DNA from: a bacterium | GTDB lineage: Bacteria > Planctomycetota > UBA1135 > GCA-002686595 | NCBI GenBank assembly: GCA_024226735.1 | Contig: JAAELL010000450.1 | Location: 1 to 61,023, forward strand | Direction: 5' to 3' | Length of the DNA stretch: 61,023 nt | Shown here: piece after piece, positions 43,803 to 52,590 of the stretch | How positions within the stretch are numbered: position 1 is the stretch's first letter | Layout: every line of letters starts with the position of its first letter | Program-made: the position numbers and the translations under genes | The notes under the pieces: generated by a model | Databases searched by the model: none | Told to the model about the DNA's origin: nothing | What the model saw: only the letters and a program-made list of their open reading frames with translations

Positions 43803-45002
43803 GTGAGCAGAAGACGCCGCTATCGCCGGCGCGCGATCCTGATCGCCGCCGGGCTCCTGCTCGTCCTGACCTACGCTCCGACGCACCGGTTCGAGGACGA
43901 GTACCTCGTGTGGGAGCGCGACGCGAGCGGAGCGATGGTCAAGCGTGGCGACGGCGAGTTCGCGCTCGGCATCGACGTGACGCGCAGCCGGGGAGCGACC
44001 ACGGTCGGCGCGGAGCGCGACGCATTGCCCGATGGACACGGCGGCAAGGTCGCGACTCGCCGCATCTGGTTCCTCGACGTCTCGGGTGAGCGCCTCTTGC
44101 GCGAGACCGCCGTCACGATGCAGAGCCAGCTCAAGGACCTCGATTGGGTGCAGGAAACGGCCTACTTTCCGCACACGTACCAGCCGCTGCACGAGTCGAC
44201 GCTGCCGGACCTTTTCGTGACGCTCGAGCTCGTCCGGACGAGCGATCTGCACCTGCCGCTGTACCACGCCTTCGAGCATGACGTGCGCGTCGGCGTCGGT
44301 CGCCGGCCGCTGCGAACGGACGACGATCGGGACAGCTTTCGTTCGGCCGCCCAGGCTGAGTTCCTCGTCACGGTCGCTGGCTCGTCGATCGGTCTCAAGA
44401 GCGCGGCGCGGCGACACGACGAAGCGACGCGCATGTTGGTCGCCGGGATCGATCTGCCGGGTATGCTCGCTTCGTGGCGCGCACACTACGGCTCGATCGC
44501 CGGTGCGCCCGAGGACCTGATCGAGGAGGAGCGCGGCCTCCCCGAGCTCCCGCTGCCGCCGCATCCCGAGCGCCGCCAGCTCTATCAAGGTGGGTTCTTC
44601 CTCGTGCACACAGAGGCGATGTGGGTGCAAGAGGTCCAGCAAGACGCGCGCGAGGAGGTCCTCAAGGTGCGGGACGCGCTCCATCGGGCCGGCTGGCGCT
44701 ACGATCCCTTTCCCGTCATCCTGCGCGCAACGAAGGGTTCGCTGTACTTCGAGGCACACCCGACACTCGACCCCGAGGCCGGCGACGAGGGAACGCTGAT
44801 CCTGTTCGTCCAGGACCGCTACACAGCGGCCGAGGCGCGCGACCTACTCGCGCGCCGCCTAGCGGACGGCCCCGACCCGGCAGCGGCTCGGCTGTTCCTC
44901 GAGCACGTGTTCCCGAACCTGCGCGCGGCGCTGCTCGAAGAGCTCGAGCGGCGGCCGATCACGACGCTCGACGCCACGCTCCTCGACATCCTGCGGCGCT
45001 GA
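43803..45002 (+). CDS. Membrane-anchored hypothetical protein
   Basis: This 399-residue protein has a basic N-terminus (RRRRYRRR) and a single membrane helix (AILIAAGLLLVLTYAP), so it is mostly periplasmic. No family is recognised. Conserved-looking parts are a WFLDVSGERLLRET strand, YFPHTYQPLHESTLPDLFVTLEL, and YQGGFFLVHTEAMWVQEVQQDAREEVLKV followed by an acidic helical end. The GTG start lies 4 bp after the S9 peptidase stop, so the two are one operon and may act together. The coding pattern and codon use match the neighbours. Confidence 0.72.
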   Translation: MSRRRRYRRRAILIAAGLLLVLTYAPTHRFEDEYLVWERDASGAMVKRGDGEFALGIDVTRSRGATTVGAERDALPDGHGGKVATRRIWFLDVSGERLLRETAVTMQSQLKDLDWVQETAYFPHTYQPLHESTLPDLFVTLELVRTSDLHLPLYHAFEHDVRVGVGRRPLRTDDDRDSFRSAAQAEFLVTVAGSSIGLKSAARRHDEATRMLVAGIDLPGMLASWRAHYGSIAGAPEDLIEEERGLPELPLPPHPERRQLYQGGFFLVHTEAMWVQEVQQDAREEVLKVRDALHRAGWRYDPFPVILRATKGSLYFEAHPTLDPEAGDEGTLILFVQDRYTAAEARDLLARRLADGPDPAAARLFLEHVFPNLRAALLEELERRPITTLDATLLDILRR

Positions 45003-45006
45003 CGGC

Positions 45007-45489
45007 TCAGCTCGGCTTCCCGCAGCACTTCTTGAACTTCTTGCCGCTGCCGCACGGGCACGGGTCGTTGCGCCCCGTCTGTGACGCCTTGTGCACAAAA
45101 GGATCCTCGCGCCGGTGGTGGTGCGGGTCCTCGCCAGTCTCGACGGTGCGCTGGAACTCACCGAGGGTCTCCTCCAGCGACTTCCGCATCTCGAACAGGT
45201 TCGGCACGACCTCGGTCTCGCCCAGAAACGTGAGCCAGGCGCGCAGGACCGCGGGCACGTGCGCGGCCAGCGGGTCCTTGCGCTTGAAGCGCCCGGGCAT
45301 CAGGTGCCCGACGATGCCGTGCACGTCGTGGGCGTCGAGGAGCTTGGGCGCCGTGCCGACGTCTTCGTAGGCGCACGCGAGGAAGCGCTCGACGATCCCG
45401 CGCGCATCCTGGGGACCGACGTCGAGGCCGGCCGCGTGCTCGGAGTCGAGGAAAGCGGCAGCGCCCAGGGTGACTTCTTTGGTCGGCAT
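45007..45489 (-). CDS. SEC-C metal-binding motif protein
   Basis: This is a 160-residue protein with a helical body ([38 protein letters not shown]). A C-terminal SEC-C zinc motif, [17 protein letters not shown], is identical in pattern to the SecA C-terminus. The His-rich HHHRRED stretch precedes it. The role is unknown; SEC-C modules often bind ribosome- or SecB-related partners. It is convergent with the hypothetical gene at 43803 (4-bp gap) and divergent from the YciB-like gene. Confidence 0.85.
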   Translation of the reverse strand: MPTKEVTLGAAAFLDSEHAAGLDVGPQDARGIVERFLACAYEDVGTAPKLLDAHDVHGIVGHLMPGRFKRKDPLAAHVPAVLRAWLTFLGETEVVPNLFEMRKSLEETLGEFQRTVETGEDPHHHRREDPFVHKASQTGRNDPCPCGSGKKFKKCCGKPS

Positions 45490-45535
45490 TGGCCCACTCT
45501 ATCGACTAGACGGCTCCTTCGGCTACGCTGCGCGC

Positions 45536-46132
45536 ATGAGCACCGAAGGAGCCGGCCCCAATCCGCGGATCAAGCTACTGATCGACCTCGGTCCGCTCGT
45601 CCTGTTCTTTGCGGCGTTTCGCTTCTTCGACCTCTTCGTCGCCACCGGCGTCCTGATGGTCACGATCACGATCGCCCTCGCCGCGTCGTGGAAGATCGAG
45701 GGCAAGCTACCGATCATGCCGCTCGTCACGGCCGTGTTCGTGCTCATCTTCGGCGGGCTGACGCTCTGGCTGCAGAACGACACGTTCATCAAGATCAAGC
45801 CGACGATCATCTACCTGTTGTTCGCGACGATCCTCGGCGTCGGTCTGCTGCGCGGACGGTCGATGTTGCAGCCCCTGCTCGGCTCGGCGATGCAGCTCGA
45901 GGACGAGGGCTGGCACAAGTTGACCGCCCGCTGGGCGTTCTTCTTCGTCTTCCAGGCCGTGCTGAACGAGCTCGTCTGGCGCAACTCCAGCGAGAGCCAG
46001 TGGGTGACCTGGAAGGCCTTCGGCGCGATCCCGCTGACGTTCGTGTTCATGCTGACGCAGATGGGGCTGCTGCAGAAGTACCAGATCCCCGAGGAGGAAG
46101 AGGAAGAGTCGGAGGGGCAGAGCGAGGGCTGA
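45536..46132 (+). CDS. yciB: Septation protein A / YciB (IspZ-like) membrane protein
   Basis: This 198-residue integral membrane protein has five hydrophobic segments and clear YciB signatures: LLIDLGPLVLFFAAFRFFDLFVAT, GGLTLWLQNDTFIKIKPTIIYLLFA, LTARWAFFFVFQAVLNELVWRN and WVTWKAFGAIPLTFVF. It ends in an acidic Glu/Ser tail. In E. coli YciB affects envelope integrity and cell length and interacts with division proteins. ATG 45536 is the natural start. It stands alone on the plus strand. Confidence 0.92.
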   Translation: MSTEGAGPNPRIKLLIDLGPLVLFFAAFRFFDLFVATGVLMVTITIALAASWKIEGKLPIMPLVTAVFVLIFGGLTLWLQNDTFIKIKPTIIYLLFATILGVGLLRGRSMLQPLLGSAMQLEDEGWHKLTARWAFFFVFQAVLNELVWRNSSESQWVTWKAFGAIPLTFVFMLTQMGLLQKYQIPEEEEEESEGQSEG

Positions 46133-46139
46133 TCGCTCG

Positions 46140-46934
46140 TCACTTCCACTCGAGGTCGACGACGACCGGGTGATGGTCCATCGCCCCCACGCGCCGCCCC
46201 TTCCACACCCCCGCGTCGCGCACCTGCGCCCCACCGACGAACACGTAGTCCAGGCGCCGGTCCGGCTCCGCCGTCGGCCCGGTCCCCGCCGCGGCGTCGG
46301 CGAGGCGCTCGGCGACGTAGTTGTAGGTCTGCACGTCGAGGTGCTCGTCCTCGGTGAACAGGTCGCGCCCCCCACCGATGTCGACGTCGAGGTTCAGGTC
46401 GCCCGCGAGCACGCGCACGTCCGCGCGGCCCTTCTCGAGCACCGTGACGGCGCGGCCAATTTCCTCGTTGCGCTCGGTCGCCGACCACGGGTGGGCGTGC
46501 ATGCCGACCAGGCGCAGTCGCCGGCGCCCCTTGCGATAGACGGCGTGCACGTACTCGTCGCCGCCCTCGGGGTCCAGGCGCCCACTCCACGAGAGCAGGG
46601 CCACGCCGCGGCCGCGCGCGGGGCGGGACACCATGCGGTCCGCGTCGAGCTCGGTCGCGATGCGCACGGCGAAGTCGCGGCTCACCTCCTGCAGAACGCA
46701 CAGGTCCGGCTGCAGGTCGGCGATCGTCGCGATGACGCGCGCGGCTACGTCGCCCGCGTCCACGTCCACGCCGAAGTCTCGCGCCGCTCCGACGTTCCAC
46801 GTCACGATCCGCAGCGCGTCCGCCTTCGGAGGCGGCTCGTAGGGGAACCCGAAGCGCGGCAGCCCAAAGCCGTACAGGCCGCACGCGCCGGCTACGACGA
46901 ACAGGAGCAGCTCGATCCGCGCACCACGTCCCAT
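46140..46934 (-). CDS. Endonuclease/exonuclease/phosphatase family protein
   Basis: This 264-residue protein has an N-terminal hydrophobic segment (ELLLFVVAGACGLYGFGLP). The EEP fold follows: LRIVTWNVGAARDF, LCVLQEVSRDFA (metal Glu), VGMHAHPWSATERNEEI, VRVLAGDLNLDVDIGG (GDLN) and the terminal MDHHPVVVDLEW (catalytic His). The substrate could be a phospholipid, phosphodiester or nucleic acid; membrane anchoring favours an extracytoplasmic substrate. The start shares one base with the stop of the ABC permease gene (TGATG), so it is part of the ABC operon. Confidence 0.87.
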   Translation of the reverse strand: MGRGARIELLLFVVAGACGLYGFGLPRFGFPYEPPPKADALRIVTWNVGAARDFGVDVDAGDVAARVIATIADLQPDLCVLQEVSRDFAVRIATELDADRMVSRPARGRGVALLSWSGRLDPEGGDEYVHAVYRKGRRRLRLVGMHAHPWSATERNEEIGRAVTVLEKGRADVRVLAGDLNLDVDIGGGRDLFTEDEHLDVQTYNYVAERLADAAAGTGPTAEPDRRLDYVFVGGAQVRDAGVWKGRRVGAMDHHPVVVDLEWK

Positions 46935-47767
46935 CAGCCCTCCTCGCGGCGCCGGAAGCGCAGGTGGGCGAGGGCCAGGAACAGGGTCGCGTTGGCCGCG
47001 AGCTTGGCCGCGTCGCGCAGGAAGCCGGGCCAATCGACCGCCTCCTGCAGGAGACCGCGCCAGTAGCCCATGTGGCTCGTGAACAGATACGGCCGCAGGT
47101 CCTCGAAGAACGGCACGCCGCTGATCACGTGCAGCACGAGGAACAGCGACACGGCCGTGCTCGCGGCGTTGACGGGGCTGCGCATCCACGCCGACAACAG
47201 GTAGCTGAACGCGAGCGGCACGAGCATCGCCAGGCTCGCGGCGGGCCAGATCAGGACGAAGCGACCCAGCGCCTCGGCCTGCGGCAGGCGTTGCGGCGAC
47301 GCGGTCATCTGCAGCACGCCCGGGTACAGCCGCAGATCGCCCCAGCCCACCGCGAAGAGGCCGATCAACAGCGTCACCCCGAGGAACCCGCCGACGAGCA
47401 CGACGCCGTACACCGACGACACGACGAACTTCGACAGCAGCACCCGGCTCTTCGACACCGGCCGCGTCAGCAGCATGCGCAGGCCACCGCTCGACGTCTC
47501 GCCCGCGAGCTGCGTCCCGCCCTCGGTCGCGAGGAAGATCGGCAGCAAGAGCATGCATCCGAAGTAGAAGCTGTAGACGGTGAACGTCAGCCCGTTGAAG
47601 TACGAGCGGTTCTCGAACGTGTAGCGGAACTCGACCTCGCCGCCGGTGCGGCTGTCCGCGTAGAACCAGAACCCGAGCAGCATCAGGGCCAGGAACACGA
47701 CGAGCGCGAGCACGGCGATCCACGGGCGCCGCGAGCGCGAGAGCTTCAGGACCTCGAGCGCGATCAT
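46934..47767 (-). CDS. ABC transporter permease (ABC-2 type)
   Basis: This 277-residue permease has six membrane segments (WIAVLALVVFLALMLLGFWFYA, YSFYFGCMLLLPIFLATEGG, VVSSVYGVVLVGGFLGVTLLIGLFA and others). It shows the ABC-2 feature FLATEGGTQLAGETSSGGLRMLLTRPVSKSRVLLSKF, in which ERxxGTL-like residues contact the ATPase. Substrate unknown; relatives export drugs, lipids or serve gliding (GldF-like) systems. Its ATG overlaps the ATPase gene stop (ATGA). Confidence 0.88.
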   Translation of the reverse strand: MIALEVLKLSRSRRPWIAVLALVVFLALMLLGFWFYADSRTGGEVEFRYTFENRSYFNGLTFTVYSFYFGCMLLLPIFLATEGGTQLAGETSSGGLRMLLTRPVSKSRVLLSKFVVSSVYGVVLVGGFLGVTLLIGLFAVGWGDLRLYPGVLQMTASPQRLPQAEALGRFVLIWPAASLAMLVPLAFSYLLSAWMRSPVNAASTAVSLFLVLHVISGVPFFEDLRPYLFTSHMGYWRGLLQEAVDWPGFLRDAAKLAANATLFLALAHLRFRRREEG

Positions 47768-48681
47768 GCGCGCCCGTCCCTGCGCGCGCGCAGCCGATCG
47801 ATCAACGCGGCCTCGAGCGTCGGGCGCTCGGTCGCGTACTCGTCGAGCTCGACGCCCCCGGCGCGCAGGGTGTCGCGCACGCCTTCGAGCGTCGAGGGGT
47901 CGCCGTTCAACAGGAGGCTGCCGCCCGTCTCCGTGCAGCCGATCCCGGCCGCGCCCAGGAGCTCGGCCGCGCGCGAGGAGTCCGACGTCCGGACGCGCAC
48001 GCGCTCGGCCGCGCCGCGCAGCTCGTTCGGCGCTCCGAGGAAGAGCGCGCTGCCCTGATCGAGCACGAGCAGCCGGTCGACGAGCTCGTCGAGCTCGATC
48101 AGAAGGTGACTCGAAAGCACGACCGTGACGCCGCGCTCGGCGCGCAGGCGCGCGAGGATTGAGCGCAGCTCGAGCACGGCCAAGGGATCGAGGCCGTCGG
48201 CCGGCTCGTCGAGCACGAGCAGCTCGGGCGTCGGCAACAGCGCCTGTGCGAGAATCAGCCTCTGCCGCATGCCGAACGAGAACGTGCGCACGCGGTCGCG
48301 GGCGCGATCGGCGAGCCCGACGAGCTCCAGCGCCTCGTCGACGTCCTTGCGAGCGACGGCGTCGCCCCCCAGCCGCGCGAGGTGCACGAGATGCTCGCGC
48401 GCCCCCAGCGCTTCGTACAGGGGCGGCGGCGCGAACGCGAATCGTGCGCGGCGCATCACCTCCTCGCGGCGCACGAACGGATCGAGCCCGAAGGCACGCA
48501 CCGCCCCGGCACTCGGCCGCAACAGGCCCGCGACGAGCTTCAGGAGCGTCGTCTTGCCCGACCCGTTCGGTCCCGCAAGACCGAGAATCTCACCCGGCTC
48601 GACGACGAGGTCGACACCGGCGAGGGCTTCCCGGGCGCCGAAGCGTTTGACGAGTCGTTCGAGGGCGAGCGGCGGCGGCAC
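47764..48681 (-). CDS. ABC transporter ATP-binding protein
   Basis: This 305-residue ATPase has Walker A GPNGSGKTTL, signature FSFGMRQRLILAQALL (variant of LSGGQ), Walker B LLVLDEPADGLDPL and the switch His in VVLSSHLL. An extra C-terminal region (about 215-305), as in CcmA/NatA-like exporters, ends with LEAALIDRLRA. The GTG start has no strong Shine-Dalgarno. It forms an exporter with the downstream permease gene and is upstream of a phosphodiesterase-fold gene in the same operon. Confidence 0.92.
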   Translation of the reverse strand: MPPPLALERLVKRFGAREALAGVDLVVEPGEILGLAGPNGSGKTTLLKLVAGLLRPSAGAVRAFGLDPFVRREEVMRRARFAFAPPPLYEALGAREHLVHLARLGGDAVARKDVDEALELVGLADRARDRVRTFSFGMRQRLILAQALLPTPELLVLDEPADGLDPLAVLELRSILARLRAERGVTVVLSSHLLIELDELVDRLLVLDQGSALFLGAPNELRGAAERVRVRTSDSSRAAELLGAAGIGCTETGGSLLLNGDPSTLEGVRDTLRAGGVELDEYATERPTLEAALIDRLRARRDGRA

Positions 48682-48691
48682 GGCCGCAAGA

Positions 48692-48723
48692 CTACAGGAT
48701 GCTGTTATACGCCCTACAGGATG
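48692..48723. repeat. 10-bp direct repeat at the HEAT gene stop
   Basis: CTACAGGATG occurs at 48692 and again at 48714. Read on the minus strand, the second copy contains the stop codon of the HEAT-repeat gene, so its last codons and TAG are duplicated 22 bp downstream. It is probably a small slippage duplication. Confidence 0.6.
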
Positions 48724-50816
48724 TCCAGAATCCCCGCGCTCGCCTGGTCGGTCAACGTCGCGGTCCGCGCGCGGTAGTTGATGCCGGCCGCGAGCTTGGC
48801 ATTCCAGGGCCGCGGCTCCTTGTCCGCCACGATGCCCAGGGACACGGCGGCGAACGCGCGAGCCCGCGGTGTAATCGTTTCGTCTTCGAGCATCTCGATC
48901 AGCGGAGCGACCGAGCGCGAGTCGCCGATCGCGCCCAGGCCGTACGCGATCGACGCTTGGGCCGAGAGGCTCGAGGCCTTGCGCAGCATCCCGATCAGGT
49001 CCGGCACGATCGCCTTGTCGCCGAGCAGGCCGAGGCTGATCGCGGCCTGGCGCAGGAGAGCGGGCCGGTACTTGGATTGGCGCACGACCGTCTGCACGGG
49101 CTCGAGCCCGAGCGGATCGCCCAGCATCCCCAGCCCCAAGGCGACGTACCCGCGCGTGTCATCGTCGGCGACCTCATCGAGCTTGGCGACCAGGAGCGGT
49201 GCAGCCTCTTCGATCCCGCGCATCGCGGCCGCGATCGCGTAGGCCCCGACCTCGCGCGGCGCTTTGGCCCCGCGCAGACTGACGAGGAGCGCGATGTCAC
49301 ACGTCGCGTCGAGCGGCGCATCGGCCTTGCGCAGCGCGTGTCCCATGATGCCGCTCGCGAGCGCGGCCCAAGGCCGGATCGAGCTGCCGCCACGGTTCAA
49401 CAGAGCGAGGATGTGCTGGCGTGCCGGTGCGACGCCCGCGAGCGGAGCCTCTCCGCTGCCCACGCGCGACGCCGCCTGGGCGAGCGCGATCAAGGCGAAC
49501 TGCCGCAGCTCGCGGTTCTTGCCGCGCAGACTCGACTCGGTCAGCGCGGCCCGCAGCCGCTTGTCCTGGAGGTCCTTGTCCGCGTCTCCGATCGAGCCGA
49601 GCGCGAACGCGAGGCTCCACAGGACTTCGACCGGAGCGCGCTCCTCGAGGAGGGCTTCGGTCCACAGGACCGCGACGCGCCCGCGTGCCGCGTCGAGCCC
49701 GCTACCGGCGAGCAGGCGCGCGGTGGCGACCGGCGCGTGCGCACGGACGACATCGCGCCGCGAGCCGTCGTCGACGAGCGCAGCGAGGTGCGCGACCGCC
49801 GCCTGACGCGAGCTCCACGGCTCGCCCGGCTGCTCCGGATCGAAGACGTCCACGACGGGAAGGGGCACGAGCCCGAGCGCCGTCGCGCACGCGACGGCGA
49901 CGTCGGGCGTCGAGAGCTTGCGCGCCGCTCCGTCGAGCGTGCGGAACAACGTCCGCGCGATCGAGCGGCGCAGCTCGTCGTCGTCGACGCGGTGTCCGAT
50001 CAGACCCAGGCCGTAGGCCGCGAACGCGCGCGTACGCAGCGGAACGCCGGCGAAGTTGCCGCTGATCTTGCGCCCGTGTGCGTCGTCGACGAGGAGCGAC
50101 GCCAAGTGCGGGGCGGAGCCGGCGCTCCCGAGAATGCCGAGGCAGACCGCGGCCGTCTCGGCGATCTCCTGGTTCGGGTCCTCGAGGAACGGGCGCACGA
50201 CGTCGGCCAGCGACGTGCGCGACCGTCCGTCCCTGCTCTTGCGCGGCGGATCACCAATCTTGGCGAGCGCGACGAGCGAGCCACTGACGACGTCGTTGTC
50301 GCGTTCGTTCTTCAGCGCACGCAGCAGCGCGGGCACGATGAGCTGGCGCACCTGCTCTTCCCCGGGCCGCAGCGCGTCGCGCAGGAAGCCCCCGGCTCCG
50401 AGGAACCCGTCGTCGCTGCCGGGCAGCACGTCCATCGCGTGGATCGCGCCCTTGACGTCGAGGAAGCTGTCCTGGTTGAAGCCCCACCACATCTGCCAGA
50501 CCGAGAGGTCGGCGCTGCTTGCGGGATTGGGAGCACCGGGCCTCGGAGCCACGTGGCCACCGAGCGTCCCGCAGTTGCCGGGGCCCGAGCCGGGGGCCCC
50601 ACCGGCACCTCCACCACCGCTCGACGCTCCGCCCGAGCTTCCCGAGCCCCCGCTCGGTGCCGGCGGCGGCGCGTTCCCGCCCGAGCCTGGGGGGGCGCTG
50701 TCCGAGGGGCCGCGGTAGGCCCCACCGTGGCCGAACGCCGCGGGCGCGATCAGCAGGGCGAGGGCGGGAAAGCCGAGGCAAAGGGCGCGGCGCTTGGGGG
50801 CTCGAGCGGTCAGCAT
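48714..50816 (-). CDS. Secreted HEAT-repeat protein
   Basis: This 700-residue protein has a signal peptide (LGFPALALLIAPAAFGHGG). A Gly/Ser/Pro low-complexity linker (about 30-75) and a WQMWWGFNQDSFLD patch follow. Many HEAT/PBS-lyase-type repeats cover about residues 125-690 (DVVSGSLVALAKIGD, EIAETAAVCLGILGSAGSA, RAFAAYGLGLIGH, LRQAAISLGLLGDKAIVPDL, AQASIAYGLGAIGDSRSVAPL). Such solenoids serve protein-protein binding; planctomycete genomes hold many. ATG 50816 is preceded by GGGAGACACC. Function unknown. The 249-bp gap upstream holds no gene. Confidence 0.86.
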   Translation of the reverse strand: MLTARAPKRRALCLGFPALALLIAPAAFGHGGAYRGPSDSAPPGSGGNAPPPAPSGGSGSSGGASSGGGGAGGAPGSGPGNCGTLGGHVAPRPGAPNPASSADLSVWQMWWGFNQDSFLDVKGAIHAMDVLPGSDDGFLGAGGFLRDALRPGEEQVRQLIVPALLRALKNERDNDVVSGSLVALAKIGDPPRKSRDGRSRTSLADVVRPFLEDPNQEIAETAAVCLGILGSAGSAPHLASLLVDDAHGRKISGNFAGVPLRTRAFAAYGLGLIGHRVDDDELRRSIARTLFRTLDGAARKLSTPDVAVACATALGLVPLPVVDVFDPEQPGEPWSSRQAAVAHLAALVDDGSRRDVVRAHAPVATARLLAGSGLDAARGRVAVLWTEALLEERAPVEVLWSLAFALGSIGDADKDLQDKRLRAALTESSLRGKNRELRQFALIALAQAASRVGSGEAPLAGVAPARQHILALLNRGGSSIRPWAALASGIMGHALRKADAPLDATCDIALLVSLRGAKAPREVGAYAIAAAMRGIEEAAPLLVAKLDEVADDDTRGYVALGLGMLGDPLGLEPVQTVVRQSKYRPALLRQAAISLGLLGDKAIVPDLIGMLRKASSLSAQASIAYGLGAIGDSRSVAPLIEMLEDETITPRARAFAAVSLGIVADKEPRPWNAKLAAGINYRARTATLTDQASAGILDIL

Positions 50817-51065
50817 GGTGTCTCCCAGGGGGCAAGCGCCGTGCCAGGCATCACAAGTGCCGCCCCAGCGCCCTGGGCCGGGCCGCTTGTTACGCAGCGT
50901 CCCCAGTGCTTCACGTGGGGGGCAATCCACCATCCACCATCCCGGGAGCCCCCGTCCTGCAGAAGACTCGTGTCGGGACGCGGATCGCGCGCGAGGCACG
51001 AAAAAGCAGCGACGCGGAGCAAGCTCCCGCGCCGCTGCTGAACGACAACTGGATGTCCGTCGCGC

Positions 51066-52316
51066 CTAGTGGAACATCACGCTGACGGCGTCCGTGAAGT
51101 TGTTCGAGTTCAAGTCCCGGTACCAGCACTGGAAGTTCCAGGTCTCGCCCGCGGACACGGTCCACGGCGGCGACAGCGGCAGGTTCGTCAAGTCGACCTC
51201 GATCGACCCCGTCGGCCCCTGGATGATCCGACCGCCCTGGTTGAAGCGCCCGATGCCCGAGCAACCGCTCCAGCCGCAGGTCAGGCACAGGACACCGTCG
51301 CTGCCCGGCGGCGTGATGCTCCCCTGGGAGTTGCCGACCAGGAAGTAGCCGAACTCACCCGGGGGCAGGTCGAAGGCGGTGAGCGTGAGCGCGTTGTCCG
51401 TGACGAAGGGGCTGCCCTCGGCCAGGATGCGCGCGGGCATGCCCGAGGAGTTCGGCACCGCCGGCGAGCAGTACGGGACGGCGAGCGTCGGCTCGAAGAT
51501 CGCGAGGAAGCGCGGCGCCTGGCCGGCGGGAATCGTGATCGTGCCGATGATGTTGCCCGCCTCGTTGTACCGGCGCACGCCCTGTTCGGTCGAACGCGAC
51601 ACCCAGATGTTGCCGTCCATGTCGACCGCGCAACCGACGGCTGTCGTGAACCAACCGGTCGAGAACGAACCGAGCAGCGTACCGTTGCGGGAGTAGTGCC
51701 GCACGGCGCCGATGTCCGTCAGGATCGTCCACAGGGTGCCGTCCTCGGCGACGTCGACGTCACCGCTCGGGCAAGCGCCTGTCGAGAACATGCCGATGTG
51801 CGTCCCCGCCTGATCGTAGTGATGGATCTGGTTGAGCGCCGAGTCGGTGACCCACAGCTCGTCGTCCGCGTCGACCACCGTTCCGAACGGCCGGCCGGCT
51901 CCGGGGAGCTGGATCGTGAGCTGGTGGACGCCCGCTTGGGTGTAGAGCTCGATCTGGCGGCCCTGTTGGTCGGCGACGGCGATCGTGCCGTCCGAGAAGA
52001 CACTCACGTCCCCGATCGAGGTGACCTCGGGCGTCGGGAACGTCGAGACCTCCTGGCCCGTCGAATCGAAGAGCGCCACGCCGCGATGCGGCGAGGAGAA
52101 GGCACTGACCCAGAGTCCGGACGGCGTGAAGGACGCGCCGTAGAAGTTCGAGCCCGTAGCGCCCGTCGTCTCCGCGACGAAGGTCCCGTCGGGACGGTAG
52201 AGGCGCAGCCCGGAGCTGGTGTTGACGAGCAAGTCGCCTTCCTGGACCTGGGCGAGGGCAGCGCCGGTGAGGACGCAGGCGATGGCTAGGGGGCGAAGGG
52301 GACGGGGGCGGATCAT
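51066..52316 (-). CDS. Secreted NHL-type propeller protein with PNSSG C-terminal domain
   Basis: This 416-residue protein has a signal peptide (LAIACVLTGAALAQ) and NHL/propeller strands (about 25-275; GDVSVFSDGTIAVADQQGRQ, PFGTVVDADDELWVTDS, GDVDVAEDGTLWTI, CAVDMDGNIWVSRS). The C-terminal domain (about 280-416) has YCSPAVPNSSGMPARI, PPGEFGYFLVG, GSDGVLCLTCG and ETWNFQCWYRDLNSNNFTDAV. The same domain occurs in the lectin protein at 58531, so it is a lineage-specific surface or sorting domain candidate. The GAGGAGAG ribosome binding site is clear. The 274-bp gap upstream (52317-52590) holds no gene. Confidence 0.86.
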   Translation of the reverse strand: MIRPRPLRPLAIACVLTGAALAQVQEGDLLVNTSSGLRLYRPDGTFVAETTGATGSNFYGASFTPSGLWVSAFSSPHRGVALFDSTGQEVSTFPTPEVTSIGDVSVFSDGTIAVADQQGRQIELYTQAGVHQLTIQLPGAGRPFGTVVDADDELWVTDSALNQIHHYDQAGTHIGMFSTGACPSGDVDVAEDGTLWTILTDIGAVRHYSRNGTLLGSFSTGWFTTAVGCAVDMDGNIWVSRSTEQGVRRYNEAGNIIGTITIPAGQAPRFLAIFEPTLAVPYCSPAVPNSSGMPARILAEGSPFVTDNALTLTAFDLPPGEFGYFLVGNSQGSITPPGSDGVLCLTCGWSGCSGIGRFNQGGRIIQGPTGSIEVDLTNLPLSPPWTVSAGETWNFQCWYRDLNSNNFTDAVSVMFH

Positions 52317-52590
52317 GGGGCTCTCCTCCTGACGAAGCGGGGAATCGTCTCTCGGCGTATCCGGCTGGGTACGCTCCGTTGTATGCCGCCACGCCCGAAA
52401 TCGGCGGACGGAACTGGCTGGTTTGCGTGTTGCAGACCCGGAACTAGGCCATCGCAAATGCCTGGGGCCCGGGGGTTTGGAGCAGCCGCGCGCAGGCGGC
52501 AGGCCCTGCTCCTCGGACCCGACGGACGGAAACCCTTTCCGGGGCGTGCCTTGCGGCGCCGGCCGCGGCCGAAAACAACACGCAACCCAG

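Noticed and set aside
52317-52590. Gene in the gap before the propeller protein
   Set aside because: Open frames here lack domain features and cross into the flanking genes; only short inverted repeats are present.
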